Part shown: positions 20,704 to 30,957 of the stretch, one piece after another | How positions within the stretch are numbered: the first letter of the stretch is position 1 | How the letters are laid out: each line of letters starts with the position of its first letter | Source: Polychytrium aggregatum | Lineage: Eukaryota; Chytridiomycota; Chytridiomycetes; Polychytriales | Assembly: GCF_025602895.1 (NCBI RefSeq) | Contig: NW_026516450.1 | Coordinates: 1 to 39,763, forward strand | Length of the DNA: 39,763 nucleotides | Direction of reading: 5' to 3' | Program-made: the position numbers and the translations under genes | The notes under the pieces: generated by a model | The model's database searches: none | Told to the model about the DNA's origin: nothing | Seen by the model: only the letters and a program-made list of their open reading frames with translations

Positions 20704-21196
20704 GGATCACGGGTGATCTGCACAAGCTGGACAAGTTGGACAAGCTGCACAAGCTGGACGAGCCGGATTGCTATCGCTGCAGATGAATACGGGCTGCCCT
20801 TCGTCCCGATTCCGATTCCGATTCCGACTCCTCTGCCTTCATTCTCGGGGCCATGAATACACGCGCCCAATAGTCAGTCGTAATGATCAAACACAATCGA
20901 CTCCATACCAAGTGACTGTCATGGACGAGCCATGATCAAAGCCACAAGTGTGGTCCAATGGCACCGTGGCTGCTCGGAGCCCAGAACGCTGCGCAAGGAA
21001 GGCAATTTCTTGTAGGAGCTGTATTCCTCGGCAGTTTAGTTTCCCATCAAACACTTTGGTTGTCAGACCAACACATTGCAGGGCCCTCGATGCTGCCCCA
21101 AACGGGGTATCCGACCCCGATAGGCGGGGGGGGGGCTTCGCTCCCAGGACGGGGTGAAGCTGCTCCCTGACTGAGCCTGGCTTGGGTACTATTTGC
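20704..21196. other. Intergenic region between convergent genes
   Basis: A nine-base tandem array (ACAAGCTGG-like units, about 20721-20766) follows the NUFIP1 stop, then TTCCGA repeats near 20807-20824. No gene could be supported; it presumably carries the 3' untranslated regions of NUFIP1 and MMS2. A G9 run lies at about 21126-21134. Confidence 0.5.
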
Positions 21197-22751
21197 TCAG
21201 AAGGTAGTTCCTTCAGCGGGCTGGGGCAGCTTCTTGTTGGCGGGGTTGGCCATCTCTCTGCACACGGCGGGTCGTCCGGGCAAATGATGGAAACGGTGAG
21301 TGCAATGTTGCCGGGTCCTCGCTCCGATCAGGTCGGCCGGGCTCGAGCCCGCGACCAGATGCAAACGCCGCACTGCATCACAGCCCAGTTTGTGCTCTAC
21401 TTACTTGCGGAGCTCGGTGAGGATGGTCTCCATTGAGTAGGTTCGCTTCCAGCTGTCGAGGCAGGGCAGGCGCTCGACCTGTGAATCAACAAAGTTCGTT
21501 GATGGAAAGCCAGATATGCCACAGAGAAAGCAAGACACATCAGATGGTGCGCGGATGATCAGTTGGCGCTGGGCTGCAACAATGCTCTGTCGACTCTGAG
21601 AGGACACTGTCCCAGCCATTGCCGTCGAGTGTTCACTGCTCGCCGTCCAGGCTGCTGATGGCCGAGGAGACACTACCTTTCCGTTCTGCGCATTGACGTT
21701 GGGCAAGTTGATGCGCGAGACAAAGGCAACCAGCGGGGGTCTGTCAGGGTACTGCTCGCCGCATTCAATTTTCAGGCTGTAGATTCGGTTTTCGTGGACA
21801 GTCTGAGGGAGTGAAGAGCGGAAAGGGCAGATCATGGTCAGAGGAGACCCGGCCGAGGCAGAGGCAGAGGCAACGATGCTATCGGGGGCAAGTGTCTGGC
21901 CATATCAACAACAACGACGACCACACAGCACTCCATCGACACAATAGGCGAATGCGATCCTGTCGCTGCTCAAGCGATCCAATAGTGACCGGTGGCGGCC
22001 ATTGCTACAGCATCGGTACATACGTGGCCGGGTCCGATGATGGTTCCGTGCCAGTGGGTCATGAGCAGATCGTCTCCGTCGGCGAGGCCGTAGCTGATGT
22101 TTCCATCGCCAATGCCCTTCTCGCCCTTCTCCAATTCTTCCAGAAGACGGAAATTGCGGGGAACTGCGGGTCCAGAGAGCCAAAGCGGAGCCGGCAGGCA
22201 GGCAGGCGAAAGCAGCCCCGCCGAGATCGACCCAGGCGAAGCGAGAAGCAAGCAAGAGCGATAAGGTCAGACGACAGTAAAACGAGGCTCGATTTGAAGC
22301 CCACGCGAGAGCCATCCAGATCATGGACGGGGATTGCGGATGCATTTGCTATTGGGCTGCAGAGATTCCAGCGTCGCTCGTCGATGCCCCTCCTCTGGCA
22401 TATTGCATTTCGGACAGCGAGCTCTGTTCCCGCCGCCGCCGCTCGGTGCTCGGTGCTCGGTGCTTGCCGTTGGATAGTGCCCGGCACCTGCGACCCGGAT
22501 CGATCTGAATCAGATCGCCCCAGAAGCGCATCGGACATCCCCAATTGCTGTGGCGTCGACGTTCAGCGAGCTACAGAGGGATCCGACAGGATCGGCGGAC
22601 GGCGACCAGAGACGCTTCTGATGGCCGCCAAGGAGGCCGCATAGCGCGGAGCGGTCCGCTTTTCCGGCTCGCTAGAGCAGCGCCGACTAGAATCGCACAA
22701 AGGCAGCAGTCACAACCACAGCAGCCGCGGGTATCCTGTACCTGTAGCCAT
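21197..22751 (-). CDS. MMS2: Ubiquitin E2 variant Mms2/Uev1
   Basis: Five minus-strand exons (22751-22742, 22163-22024, 21802-21677, 21478-21405, 21257-21197) give 136 residues. UEV proteins pair with Ubc13 to build K63-linked ubiquitin chains in DNA-damage tolerance and signalling. The product reads [99 protein letters not shown] and a final [13 protein letters not shown], colinear with human UBE2V2. The catalytic Cys of true E2s is absent, as in all UEVs. The first coding exon is only 10 bases (ATG GCT ACA G). A TAA directly after ELRK at the exon 4/intron boundary is bypassed by the strong donor AA|GTAAGT; retaining that intron would end the protein 19 residues early. Confidence 0.9.
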
Positions 22752-23147
<396 letters not shown>

Positions 23148-24101
23148 TACAGTCTATCCAGAAAGAAACGGGACAGTCACTTTCTGGCTTCAAATGTCTG
23201 AACCCCGCTGACTGACTGTAGGCCCCAGCGAGCAAGCCGTGCGATTGTTTCCCGTCCTGGTTGGCAATCTCTTTGTTTTGGTTGGTTTGCGAAGCATGGT
23301 CTTGAATACACCCGGCCGATCTCCTGTGGCGATGATCGACTGGCATACCGAGATCATATTCCTGGCTGCATTGACGTCTCGATCCCACAGCGTATGGCAG
23401 CTTGCACAGCTCCGGACAAAGTGTGGTTTCTCGATATCAAGATGCTCGACCTTCTCGAGTCGCTTGGCTTCCCGACAATGTGACCACACCTGGGATGTGT
23501 TGAACTCGTTCACCGAGCACACATGGATCTTGGAGACGGATCGGTCTGGTGGTCGTCTCTGGTGGTGGGTGAACTGCTCAAAGTACTTGGCAAACCTGAG
23601 TCTCCTGGGACTGGATGCATATCCCCTCCCTTGCTTCCACGAAGCATTCCCAAAGGCAATCACCACTTCGGTCTCCTTTGGTGCCTGGTTGATGACTTGC
23701 TTGCACATCTCGTGGACAGCGCGCTGTCGCTTGCCGTAGAGATCGAGTCGCTTGAATCGCCGTCGCCGGGTCAGGCTGAAGTACAGCTGTTTGTCCAGCA
23801 TGTCTCCATCGAACACATGGCGAATGTATTGCGGGAAGGAAGGCACTCCAGGGATCTTGGGACTTGGTGTGGTGCTCATCCATTTCTGCAGACCAAGGAT
23901 CTTGTGGGTGCTCTGGATCCACTTGGTCGCCTGGGTGGTGCCTTTCACTTGCGGTGAACCATCTGGCGAGAAAATAGCGACGATGGCTGGTTCTGCCCTT
24001 GGGGAAGAAAAATTTTCCTCAAAACCAGCGCATTTTGGGCTGGCAGAGATACTGCGCAGTGGCGTCCTTGATTCAGATCCAGAAACGCATCGCTCGCTCA
24101 A
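23148..24101 (-). mobile_element. Fanzor-type (eukaryotic TnpB-like) nuclease, copy A, 5' part decayed
   Basis: A minus-strand frame of 303 residues (24101-23190) ends in a Fanzor RuvC half. Visible landmarks: QYIRHVFDGDMLDKQLYFSL, KRLDLYGKRQRAVHEMCKQV, VVIAFGNASW, the RuvC-II motif VNEFNTSQVWSHC with its Glu at codon 23507-23505, and SCASCHTLWDRDVNAARNM with zinc-finger Cys pair and RuvC-III Asp. Fanzors are RNA-guided DNA nucleases spread by transposons. The usual RuvC-I DPG motif and a full N-terminal half are not visible, so this is probably a truncated or decayed copy. The first Cys of the TSxxCxxC motif is Trp. Homology with copy B covers 23890-23148 and ends just past a 30-base hairpin. 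No transposase is present nearby. Confidence 0.8.
23158..23187 (-). repeat. Fanzor copy A 3' hairpin (possible omega-RNA end)
   Basis: Read on the minus strand, CCAGAAAG, a 14-base loop, then CTTTCTGG forms a perfect 8-bp stem immediately after the frame's stop. The same 30 bases recur after copy B, followed in both by GACTGTA, the last shared bases. Confidence 0.8.
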
Positions 24102-24789
24102 TCAGTCGTGGGAAGACATCTTGTCAAGGTGAGTCTTGCCCGATAGCCAAACGATCATGTCATCTCGCTGACACACAGCCACGCTTGACTAGGTTCCAAC
24201 CAGAGAGATTCAGATGGTGGCGGTTCTTGTCCGCAATCGGAGTGGAGCTTCCAACAATGATCCAATTGATCATTCCTCCACACCAATTGCCCACCACCAC
24301 TGTCAATCGGCTCAAGACGATACCAAATGCCGTCAACCGACCATGGCCGGATTCCAACTTTTGCTGCTCCACATTCGACGTGACTCTCAGGTGACCGAGA
24401 TGAGCAGCCGCGAGGGAGTCGGAAAAAATTGATAGTGGTCGTTGCCGAGAAGAAGGGAAAAGGAGCGGCTGCAGCCACCGGCCGGATCGATCCGCCGGTT
24501 GCAGCCACGCACTCATGGAAGGCAGCTCACAACAGCTCACTCGAAACGAAACGGGACATCGATGCATCATGAAAGAGCGAGATGCGGGGGACTACGGTGT
24601 CCTGATGACTGGTGCGCCGCCACAGCACGATGCAGCCGATCCGGAAAGAAATACGGGACGGGATATGGACACATGCATGGCCACTGTTGATGGCATCGTA
24701 TTCTCAACATCGTGTTGATAGCGCGGCGTCGTGCGCACTTGGGCCATCCGCTGCTCCGGGTCCGACACATCGCCCTCCGCAGTCCCACA
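24102..24789. other. Spacer upstream of Fanzor copy A
   Basis: No supported gene. A minus-strand frame here contains GNWCGGMINWIIVGSS but no recognised domain; it could be a decayed 5' part of the Fanzor element or unrelated. The right end is the 3' flank of the HERP-like gene. Confidence 0.4.
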
Positions 24790-26865
24790 TCAACCTTCGA
24801 CAGGCCGATCGGGAAAGAGCGATGCGACAAAGGTGTAGCAGATAAAGTAGATCTCTTGCAGCAGCGTCCTGCGCGGGACTGCTTGAGCCTGTGCTTGGTG
24901 GCCGGCCTCTCCGTTGGGCTCTCTGGCGTCGTCTCCGGCGCCTGGCAGGCCCTCTTGGGCCGCGACTGGGCCCTGGATTCCTTCTGCACCGGCGTTGGCG
25001 TTGGGGTTCGGGTTGGGCTGCTGCCAACGGCGCTCCTCGCCAGCTCCAGCAGCCGGGATTGGATTGGGGTTTGGGTTGATGATGCGCAGAAAGATACGCA
25101 GCTGCCCCGTCTCTGCCAAGAAAAATACTATGGCGCCCAGGATGACGAGGACAATCCGCCAGGTTGATGCGTTCTGCGTTAACAGATATACCATGAGGAC
25201 GAGTCTGCTCAGAAGGCCAATCATGTTGACGGGTTGGTTCTCGTTTTCGGGGCCAGCCAATGCTGCGGCTGCGGGAGGGGCGGCGGCGGCCGGAGCTGCG
25301 GCTTGAGCCGGTTGCTGCTGCTGCTGCTGATGCTGATGCTGTGGAGCCTGGCCGGGATGTGCGTCTTGTTCGTAGCGCGCTGGGATCGCCTCCGCAACAT
25401 ATTGGCTGCTTGGAAACTGTACTTTCGGTGCGGCGACAACCTTGCAGTCGCTGAGCGTGATAGTTTCGCCGAGTCCGAGCTCAGGCAGCTCTATGCTAGA
25501 AGCCACCGACTGAATCACATAGGGAACGCCGCTGCAGACCAAGTTTCCGTCACGGAGTAGTGGAGTGGAGTGGAGTAGAGTGGGGTTAGTACCATACGCA
25601 ACGGTCGGCTTCGGGATATGCGATGAATGCAGCCATCGAGTATCGCAGAAACAGAATCACTCGGAGACAACCGATGCATTGCTGACACTCGCATCAATGG
25701 CGACGTGGTCGAGCACGGATACTCCCCCATGGGCACTGCCCTCCAAATACGATTATCCAATGCTTACCCCAGCATAATGACTTGGAATGCACGCTTGGCC
25801 GTCTGAGCGATAGAGGACTCTGATCTGAGTCCGAATCGGCGATCAAACAACTCAAACTCAGACACGCAGTCGTCGGTGTCGGCCAGGCTACTGTCGTCGC
25901 CCACCACCCGCTCCGAAGGGATTGAGGAATCCTCAGTCTGCGCTCGATCGCCGTGGAGTTCTGACGACACCAGAGGCTGCTGTTTTGAATAAGAGGTGAT
26001 TGCCGTCTGGGCCACATCTTCAGGCGATTGTGCATGCAGCGTACTTGTTTCAGCAGATGCAGCTTCGGCCTCAGCCTCGGCCTGCTCGATAAGGCTGTCG
26101 AGCGACGAGAGCGAACGTGAGTCCTGGACGGGCTTCCCGGCGCCAAAGAGCATCTCCGCTTGGGGTTGAGGGACAGTTTGCGGCGACATTTCGGCCACGG
26201 AGCTGGAGTGCGACCCGATCAAAGTGGATTCGCGGGAGAGCTGATGCGGCTGGGCAGAAGACAGAGCCGGGAACGGCGACTGAGGGGCGTCGCTGGCGGG
26301 CCGGACTGTCAGCGGCTGTGCAAGAGGCTGCGACACCCCGGGCTTGAGGACAATGTGAATGGTTTGAACCTCGAGCGGGTCACTCTGTTTGCAGGGAGAG
26401 GATGTGGTTGTTGTCAGGACATATCCAAGAGTGCCGGAGAAATCGCAGACAAAGTCAGAGCAGGAAGCACATCGGAGGACGAGGCTGGCACAGAAAGTAC
26501 AAGCAGGCACAGATAGTCCCACTCGATGCGGGTGGAAGTGCTGGACAGCGCTTCACGATGCATCGTGCGCAAGCCAAAGCGGCACTGACCGACTTGAAGA
26601 GCGACTCGACCACAACGCCGTCGACAAGCAGAGCGCCAGAGTGGATCAATCGCTGGCTGTTGGCGGAAGGCTGGCCGGGATAGTGGTGATGCAGGAGGTT
26701 CTTGAGCTCCTGGACCGTCGACTGGCCCGGAATCAGAAAGGAAAAGTAAACGTGGGGGTGCAGAGGCGACTTGACGGTGAACTTGCGGTGGGCGGGGACG
26801 GCGAGCCGCAGGAACTCGGCTTCGTTCTGCTGAGCAGCAAAGACGACAGGATGCTGGTCACTCAT
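24790..26865 (-). CDS. HERP/Usa1-like ER membrane ubiquitin-like protein (ERAD)
   Basis: Three minus-strand exons (26865-26590, 26384-25768, 25531-24790) give 544 residues with agreeing phases. The N terminus holds a ubiquitin-like fold (about 27-110): VKSPLHPHVYFSFLIPGQST, VQELKNLLHHHYPG, SQRLIHSGALLVDG. A long acidic Ser/Gln-rich middle follows, then a His/Gln/Ala/Pro tract. Next come a hydrophobic hairpin (MIGLLSRLVLMVYLLTQNAS then WRIVLVILGAIVFFLAETGQ, about 405-450) and a Pro/Asn/Ala-rich tail with a final aromatic helix. UBL plus membrane hairpin with the LTQNAS turn is the architecture of HERPUD1 and Usa1. These scaffold the Hrd1 ligase with Der1-type proteins during ER-associated degradation. 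It is divergent from ALG11, another ER protein. Family assignment rests on architecture and the hairpin motif. Confidence 0.75.
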
Positions 26866-27144
26866 GGCGGGGGTTGCACGGCGGGAGGTGGATCGAGGAG
26901 GTGGATCGAGGGATGTGATGATCGAAGAGTGCGCCGCAGTCGAAGAGTGTGGATCGAGGCAGAGCAGGAGTGCATCGGGGGTGGGCAAAGGTCAAAGGGG
27001 AGCACGAGGATAGCCACGCCGATGCAACGTCGCCGCTGTCGATTGGCCAGCCCTTTGTCGCGGCCATGGCTTTCGGGCCCGTTGCTGCCGACGAAGCGCA
27101 AGGAAGGGGCAGGACGGATGTGTCGACGTGGAAGGCGGATGCAT

Positions 27145-27207
27145 CGACTTGGAGAGGGGAGTTAACGACTTGGAGAGGGGATTTAACGACTTGGAGGGTG
27201 CATTTAA
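27145..27207. repeat. 21-base direct repeat, three copies
   Basis: Units start CGACTTGGAGAGGGG at 27145 and 27166 and CGACTTGGAGGGTGC at 27187, each ending TTAA. Even spacing in a promoter interval suggests iterated factor-binding sites (inference). Confidence 0.85.
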
Positions 27208-27345
27208 CGACCCGGCTTGCCAAGAGGGCCATAGACATTCGCTCGCCGCGCCAGCCATCGCTCCGGATCTGCACTGGCACCGCCCTGCATCTCCTCTGGC
27301 TTGATCTTCCTCCTCGGCTTTGATCTTCCTCTCCTCCGTCTCCAT

Positions 27346-27398
27346 CGGCTCCCCCTTCGTCGGCTCCCCCTTCGTCGGCTCCCCCTTCGTCGGCTCCC
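27346..27398. repeat. 15-base repeat, about 3.5 copies, before ALG11
   Basis: Perfect units of CGGCTCCCCCTTCGT end 16 bases before the ALG11 start codon, so they probably lie in its 5' leader. The + strand is C/T-rich throughout, as in other leaders here. Confidence 0.85.
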
Positions 27399-27413
27399 CT
27401 GCCCACCCAAGAC

Positions 27414-29934
27414 ATGGCCATGAGTTCAGCAGCCACCCCAGTGGAGATCTACATCCTGAGCGCCTTCGTGGCTTTCCTCATCGTCGCGGTCTCGTCGCTG
27501 GTCCGCTTCCGATCCTCCATCCAGCAGTCCATCCTGTCCTCGCGCTCACGCTTCCTGGCCTCGCTGCCGAGCCACCATGGCTCCAGCACATCCTTCATCA
27601 TCGGCTTCTTCCACCCGTACGCCGATATGGGCGGCGGAGGCGAGCGAGTCCTGTGGTCCGCCATCCAGGCCATCCAAGCCAAGTACCCGACTGCCATCGT
27701 CGTAGTCTACGCCTGGGACCGCATCGGCGAAAAGGACCAGGTCCTCGTGAAGGTCAAGAGCCACTTCAACCTCGCCATCGACTCGGACCGGCTGCACTTT
27801 ATCAAACTGAAGGATTGGATTTGGCTCGAGGCGAGAAAGTACGATGTCGCTCTCTGGCGTTTGCATCGAGACTCGATACCCTCATTCTCTGCTGTCTGTC
27901 TCCCTCCACACACGCATCGACGGACGTCCAAGGATCGCTAACACATCCGTGGCTCCTCAACCAGATATAAGCGATTGACGATGGTGGGCCAGTCGCTCGG
28001 CTCGATCTGGGTGGTCTGGGAGGCCCTGGGTGCCCTTGCCCCCGACATCTTTGTCGGTAAGCCACGCCGCCGCTGCTAAGATGAATGTCTGCTCGCTCTG
28101 CTGTGCCGCGGCCGTTGCTGCAGCTGCAGCATGTGGTTCAGTCGTCATCTCCAGCCGTTCTCGGTACTGCATTTGCATCGCAGATGTACTCATCTCGGAC
28201 CCCGTCGTCTGGCCAGATTCCATCGGATGCGCATTCACGTTTCCGATCGTCAAGCTCTTTGGTGCCTCTGTCGTTGCCTACGTGCATTATCCCACCGTGA
28301 GGTACGTCGCCCCGCCACGGAGATGAGCTGCCGTCTCGATTCCGGTTGCAATCATGCCGAGCGAGCGCTCCCGATGTGCCTGTGATGTCCCAAGACACGG
28401 CAACTTCATGCCGAGACAGACTTCAATCGTGCCGACATGCTCGTTGGCTTCCTCAAACAGTGCAGTACCCGATGGATTATTGCTTGCCCCCTCCCAGAAG
28501 TCAACAGAGCTCTCCGACACCACTCACTCACCAAATACGATCCTCTCGTGCTCGATTTCCCTAGTTCGGATATGCTCCAGAAGGTTGCCAGCAGGGTTGC
28601 TGACTACAACAACAAAGGATCCATTTCATCCAACCCCATCAAGAGTTTTGCCAAGCTGTGGTGGGTGGCCTTGCGACGGTCGACTCCCGCTTCATGAGGA
28701 CCCACAGCCAAGAAATCGCGATTTGAATCGAAGCCGAGCTGATCTTGTCTTGTCCTGTCTATCTCTCTGTCCAGGTATTACCGTGTGTTTGCTGTTGTCT
28801 ATGCCGGCATGGGTCTCTTTGCCGACGTCATCATGGTCAATTCCACCTGGACCTACAACCACATTGTCTCAATCTGGCGCCGCCCAAAGTCCACGACGAT
28901 CGTCTATCCTCCCTGCAACACCGAACGGCTCCTCGCCATTCCACTGAGCCGTCCCAGACAGCGCACCATCCTCTCTGTTGCCCAGTTTCGACCCGAGAAG
29001 GCCCACATGCTCCAGCTCGAGGCCTTCAAGCTCTTCCTGACGGAGAACCCCGAATATCGCGAGGGCGTGAACTCTGCCCAGCTGGTTCTGTTGGGCGGCA
29101 GCCGCAACGACGAAGACCAGAAGCGAGTCCAGGAGCTTGAGTCTGCCATCAAAGTCCTTGGGCTCCAGGTAGGGACGCTGATCCACCACTAAATTGAGTA
29201 TACAGGCGCTTTGCTTTGTTGATATCCATGCCCGTGTTGCAGTTCGGCACTTGCTATCGCCAGCAACCCAGTCACCGCGGAGTGCACTGAATCGCGGCAC
29301 TTATCCAACCCGTTGTGATTCCCACAGGGCAATGCCCAGATCATCGTGAACGCCTCGCATGAAGTCCTTGGCCAGTACCTCTCCCAGTCCATGATCGGCT
29401 TGCACACTATGTACAACGAGCACTTTGGAATCGGTGTTGTGGAATACATGGTGAGTCCTCGTCGGGATCGCAGGACGAGGCACGGCTGCTGTGGCTCTGG
29501 AGCCATGATGTCGTCGCTGTCGTATACTCACGACAGGCTGTGTTTTGAAAGGCTGCTGGCCTGATTCCCCTTGTCCACAAGTCCGGCGGACCGATGATGG
29601 ACATTGTCGTTCCGTTTGAGAACGGCCCGACCGGTAAGCATTTGCTGTCCCGCTGCTGTGCCTCTGGGCCGCCGCTGGCTGCCATCTGCCTTGCCCCGGC
29701 CCCGACGCACTCACCCTGGCTGTCCATCGCCTCTGCTCGCCAGGATTTCTTGCCGAGACCGAGGAGGAGTTTGCAGCCGGATTCAAGGCCATCTTTGCCA
29801 TGTCCACGGCCGAGCAGAGCCAGATGCGCGAGCGGGCCCGCAAGTCAGTCTCGCGCTTCTCGGACCAGATCTTCAAGGACTCGTTCATTCAGCAGATCTC
29901 GCCTGTCTGCCAAAAGTACTGTGCCAAGCCATAG
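27414..29934 (+). CDS. ALG11: ALG11 alpha-1,2-mannosyltransferase
   Basis: Eight exons (27414-27838, 27965-28056, 28217-28301, 28565-28660, 28775-29168, 29328-29450, 29552-29633, 29744-29934) give 495 residues, the normal ALG11 length. ALG11 adds the fourth and fifth mannoses, from GDP-mannose, to the dolichol-linked oligosaccharide on the cytosolic face of the ER. Landmarks: N-terminal anchor (about 13-30); FFHPYADMGGGGERVLW (65-81), the GT4 family loop; LTMVGQSLGSIWV; DSIGCAFTFPIVKLFG followed by VHYPT; ADVIMVNSTWTYNHI; VYPPCNT; the C-terminal donor-site region NEHFGIGVVEYM|AAGLIPLVHKSGGP; and a helical tail. Exon 3 was started at GGCCAG|ATTCC because this restores DSIG after DIFV; an upstream acceptor at GCAG|ATGTAC would add 11 residues not typical of the family. 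Confidence 0.93.
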
Positions 29935-30957
29935 ATCAATACAGCCGATCGACTCTGGCCGTCGTGCTGCCGTCGTACTGCCGTCGTGCTGCCGGCATGC
30001 CCGAGCTGTTGATTGGGATATCCCTGCCCGACGCCATTGTCGAGTGAGGGTGGCTCAATGGAAGCTTCGACTGCCGCTGCCATTGCCGCCGCCGCTTGCG
30101 AACCAGTTGCGCACCCATTGCATCTGTGGCCCGCAATCACCTGCAGCGATCCGGTGTCGTCGCTCGCTGCTGCTGCTGATGATGATGCTGCTGCAGGCCG
30201 TTGCGGGCGGGATGCAGATGGCCGTTCGGGTTGGGCAAGACGAGATGCACATCTGTCTTGGGCTCGGTGATGGGCCCGCGATCGCATGATGCCCAGCAAT
30301 AGGCGACTCTGCCCCTCATAGAACATCGCTCAAAGCCCTGCTTACTCGTTGCCGAATCCTCCCGCATCCCAAAGCCCGTTCGGCCACCGTCTGTCCGTTC
30401 GTCCGTCCGTTTGCTCGGTTGTCCATCCGTCTGTCCATCCCGTCTCCACAAGCACAAGGCTCGGGTCTCGCCCGCCACGCCTCCTCCTGGACCTGCGTCG
30501 CCCAGGCCGGCTTTGCCCCGATCTCCTCGCCATCGGCCCTCGTCTGCAAGCGCATCTCCGGGATTTGGGCCGCCGCCTGCCCGCAATCGCTCCGGGAAGG
30601 CATAGGCCGCACCCCTCCGTCGCTAGCGGCGCTGTCCCTGACGACATCCTCCTCGACCGGCAAGCCCGACAGCAACCGCCCACTGTCTCTCGGGCCTCTC
30701 CGCGCAAGCGCTGCTCCGGTTGCGGATTGCATCCTCGGCTTCTTCGAGGGGAACTGCATCCCCGTTCCCTTCCGGGTCGCATCCCCGCTCCGTCCTGGAC
30801 TGCATTCCCGTCTCGTCCCTGGACCGCACCTCTGTCTCATTCGGCCCGTCCGTTTCGTCTGTTGCTCGACCCCACTTGTGTATAGCAGCTTACCAGTCGC
30901 TTTCGCAGTCAACCGGCTTGCTCAACCCAGCTACCTCCCGCCCAACATCCCTGCGCC
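29935..30957. other. Intergenic region
   Basis: Long overlapping frames on both strands here have no recognisable domains. The + strand is C/T-rich from about 30350 to 30950, with GTCCGTCCGT-type runs near 30388-30435, probably the promoter and leader of the cyclin gene. GCCGTCGT repeats occur near 29958-29992. No RNA gene was seen. Confidence 0.5.

Larger units (their letters stand above)
26866..27413. promoter_or_regulatory. Divergent promoter region HERP-like / ALG11, with two tandem arrays
   Basis: This 547-base gap lies between divergent starts of two ER-related genes. It contains three 21-base direct repeats (27145-27207, unit CGACTTGGAGAGGGGANTTAA) and a 15-base repeat (27346-27398, unit CGGCTCCCCCTTCGT, three and a half copies) just before the ALG11 start. 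A CGACGTGG at 27124-27131 resembles an unfolded-protein-response element core (TGACGTGG), but one match is weak evidence. Confidence 0.55.

Noticed and set aside
30316-30912. Long minus-strand frames before the cyclin gene
   Set aside because: They lie in C/T-rich leader DNA, have no domains and mutually overlap frames on the opposite strand.
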